Below, in pieces: positions 28,876 through 29,515 of a stretch of 29,515 nucleotides of DNA. Under the pieces are notes generated by a model. It was not told where the DNA came from and did no database searches. It was given only the letters and a program-made list of their open reading frames with translations. The position numbers and the translations under genes are program-made. Source of the stretch: Thoreauomyces humboldtii (Eukaryota; Chytridiomycota; Chytridiomycetes; Spizellomycetales; Powellomycetaceae). Position 1 is the stretch's first letter. The number at the start of each line of letters is the position of its first letter. The stretch spans positions 1-29,515 of the forward strand of contig JADGJA010000220.1 in assembly GCA_027596035.1 (NCBI GenBank), read 5' to 3'.

Positions 28876-29515
28876 ATGATAACAGAAAAGCGCAAGCGCA
28901 AAGCCACAACGCTAGGTAACCCGGACGCGGTTGCCGCTGTGCGTGTTTTCCAAGTGGTCGTGAAGCCAGCATTCCAAGATCACCGTGTCAGGCTCACCAT
29001 CACGTTCTTGTAGACTGGCCGGTCGGGCAAGACAACAGCAACGAGCACCGCGTCCTCCAACCTGCCCCAACACCGATAGGAGAAGTCGCACATCCAGAGC
29101 AACCGCCCGCAAAACGGAAACCAGGCAGACCAAGGAAGATTCAATCCGAACATGTTGTCCCTTCCGATATCAACCCGACCCTCGTACCCGTGGGTTTGCC
29201 TTCAGAGCGTCGTGGACCCACTCACAGTCCCAACGTCAGCTCGATCAATGTCATCGAAGGAAAACGCGGGGCCTCGCGTCGCCTCCCACACGATGCATCC
29301 GCAGCGACACCGCCACCGGCGCAACTGCCGCGATCGGTCACGCGAGGGCGTGTGGGGAGGCCTCCCAGGTCGGCCTCCAGCGTGGCCGCCAGCGCTCGCG
29401 GAGGACTGACAGGAAGGCTTGCGGGGGGCGGCCCGGTCGAAACGCCTTCCCGCACACCCGCACCAGGGTCTGGGCAGGTGCCGAGCGGTCGTGGACGTGG
29501 ACGGGGGAGGGGGAG
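28876..29515 (+). CDS. AT-hook protein, 5' part only (cut by the window edge)
   Basis: Exon 1 28876-28915 and exon 2 from 29014 to the window end, joined in phase across a 98-base intron (GTAACC...TTGTAG); 180 codons are visible with no stop. It begins MITEKRKRKATTL, a basic nuclear-localisation-like start. An AT-hook, KRKPGRPRK, is at residues 47-55 and a second, looser one, RGRVGRPPR, at 124-132; the visible end is Gly/Arg-rich (SGRGRGRGRG). AT-hooks hold the minor groove of AT-rich DNA, so a chromatin or transcription role is likely. The rest is Pro/Ser-rich and probably disordered. Any enzymatic domain would lie outside the window. Exon 2 alone has no ATG in this frame, and a TAA lies in frame at 28917, so the spliced start is needed. 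Confidence 0.7.

Overview
The window is nuclear DNA from a gene-dense, GC-rich fungus with short introns. About 20 kb is coding. The intron boundaries I placed are about 60-100 bases long, begin GT and end AG, and some carry a CTAAC-type branch site. The gene set looks fungal: a PPZ-type phosphatase, an LCL3-like nuclease, a stand-alone mRNA guanylyltransferase without a triphosphatase domain, and a rhomboid/UBA protein. It also holds a clear SPAG16/PF20 homologue, a protein of the central pair of motile flagella, and a Na,K-ATPase-like (type IIC) pump. Together these point to a flagellated, zoosporic fungus (chytrid or blastocladiomycete grade). That placement is inference; the genus cannot be read from the sequence.

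Layout, left to right: PPZ-type Ser/Thr phosphatase (+, 398-2237, 6 exons); UBAC2/Dsc2-like rhomboid-UBA ER protein (-, 2618-3810, 4 exons); type IIC P-type ATPase (+, 4686-8673, 8 exons); LCL3-like nuclease (+, 8969-9733, 2 exons); arylamine N-acetyltransferase (-, 9893-10879); tRNA-Gln(CTG) (+, 11302-11374); G-patch protein with SUMO-interacting motifs (+, 11744-12550); CTC1, the large subunit of the CST telomere complex (-, 12801-16766); mitochondrial PPR protein (+, 17017-18903); a poorly coding 1.5-2 kb stretch with a 74-bp direct repeat, a coding-like fragment and a small SANT/Myb-like gene (about 20390-20750); choline/ethanolamine phosphotransferase (+, 21217-22860, 6 exons); mRNA guanylyltransferase (+, 23176-24815, 9 exons); SPAG16/PF20 (+, 25234-27568, 6 exons); RPC19, the AC19 subunit of RNA polymerases I and III (-, 27936-28527, 4 exons); and the start of an AT-hook protein that runs off the right edge (+, 28876-29515).

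The genes are not a pathway or cluster; they are mostly unrelated housekeeping functions. Four neighbouring protein genes in the middle (9.9-18.9 kb) have no introns, while the conserved multi-exon genes on both sides do. I see no virus, no secondary-metabolite cluster, no CRISPR and no intact transposon. The parts most worth a second look are CTC1, the altered cation-site residues of the pump, SPAG16, the direct repeat flanking the SANT gene, and the unidentified coding-like fragment near 19.3-19.5 kb.
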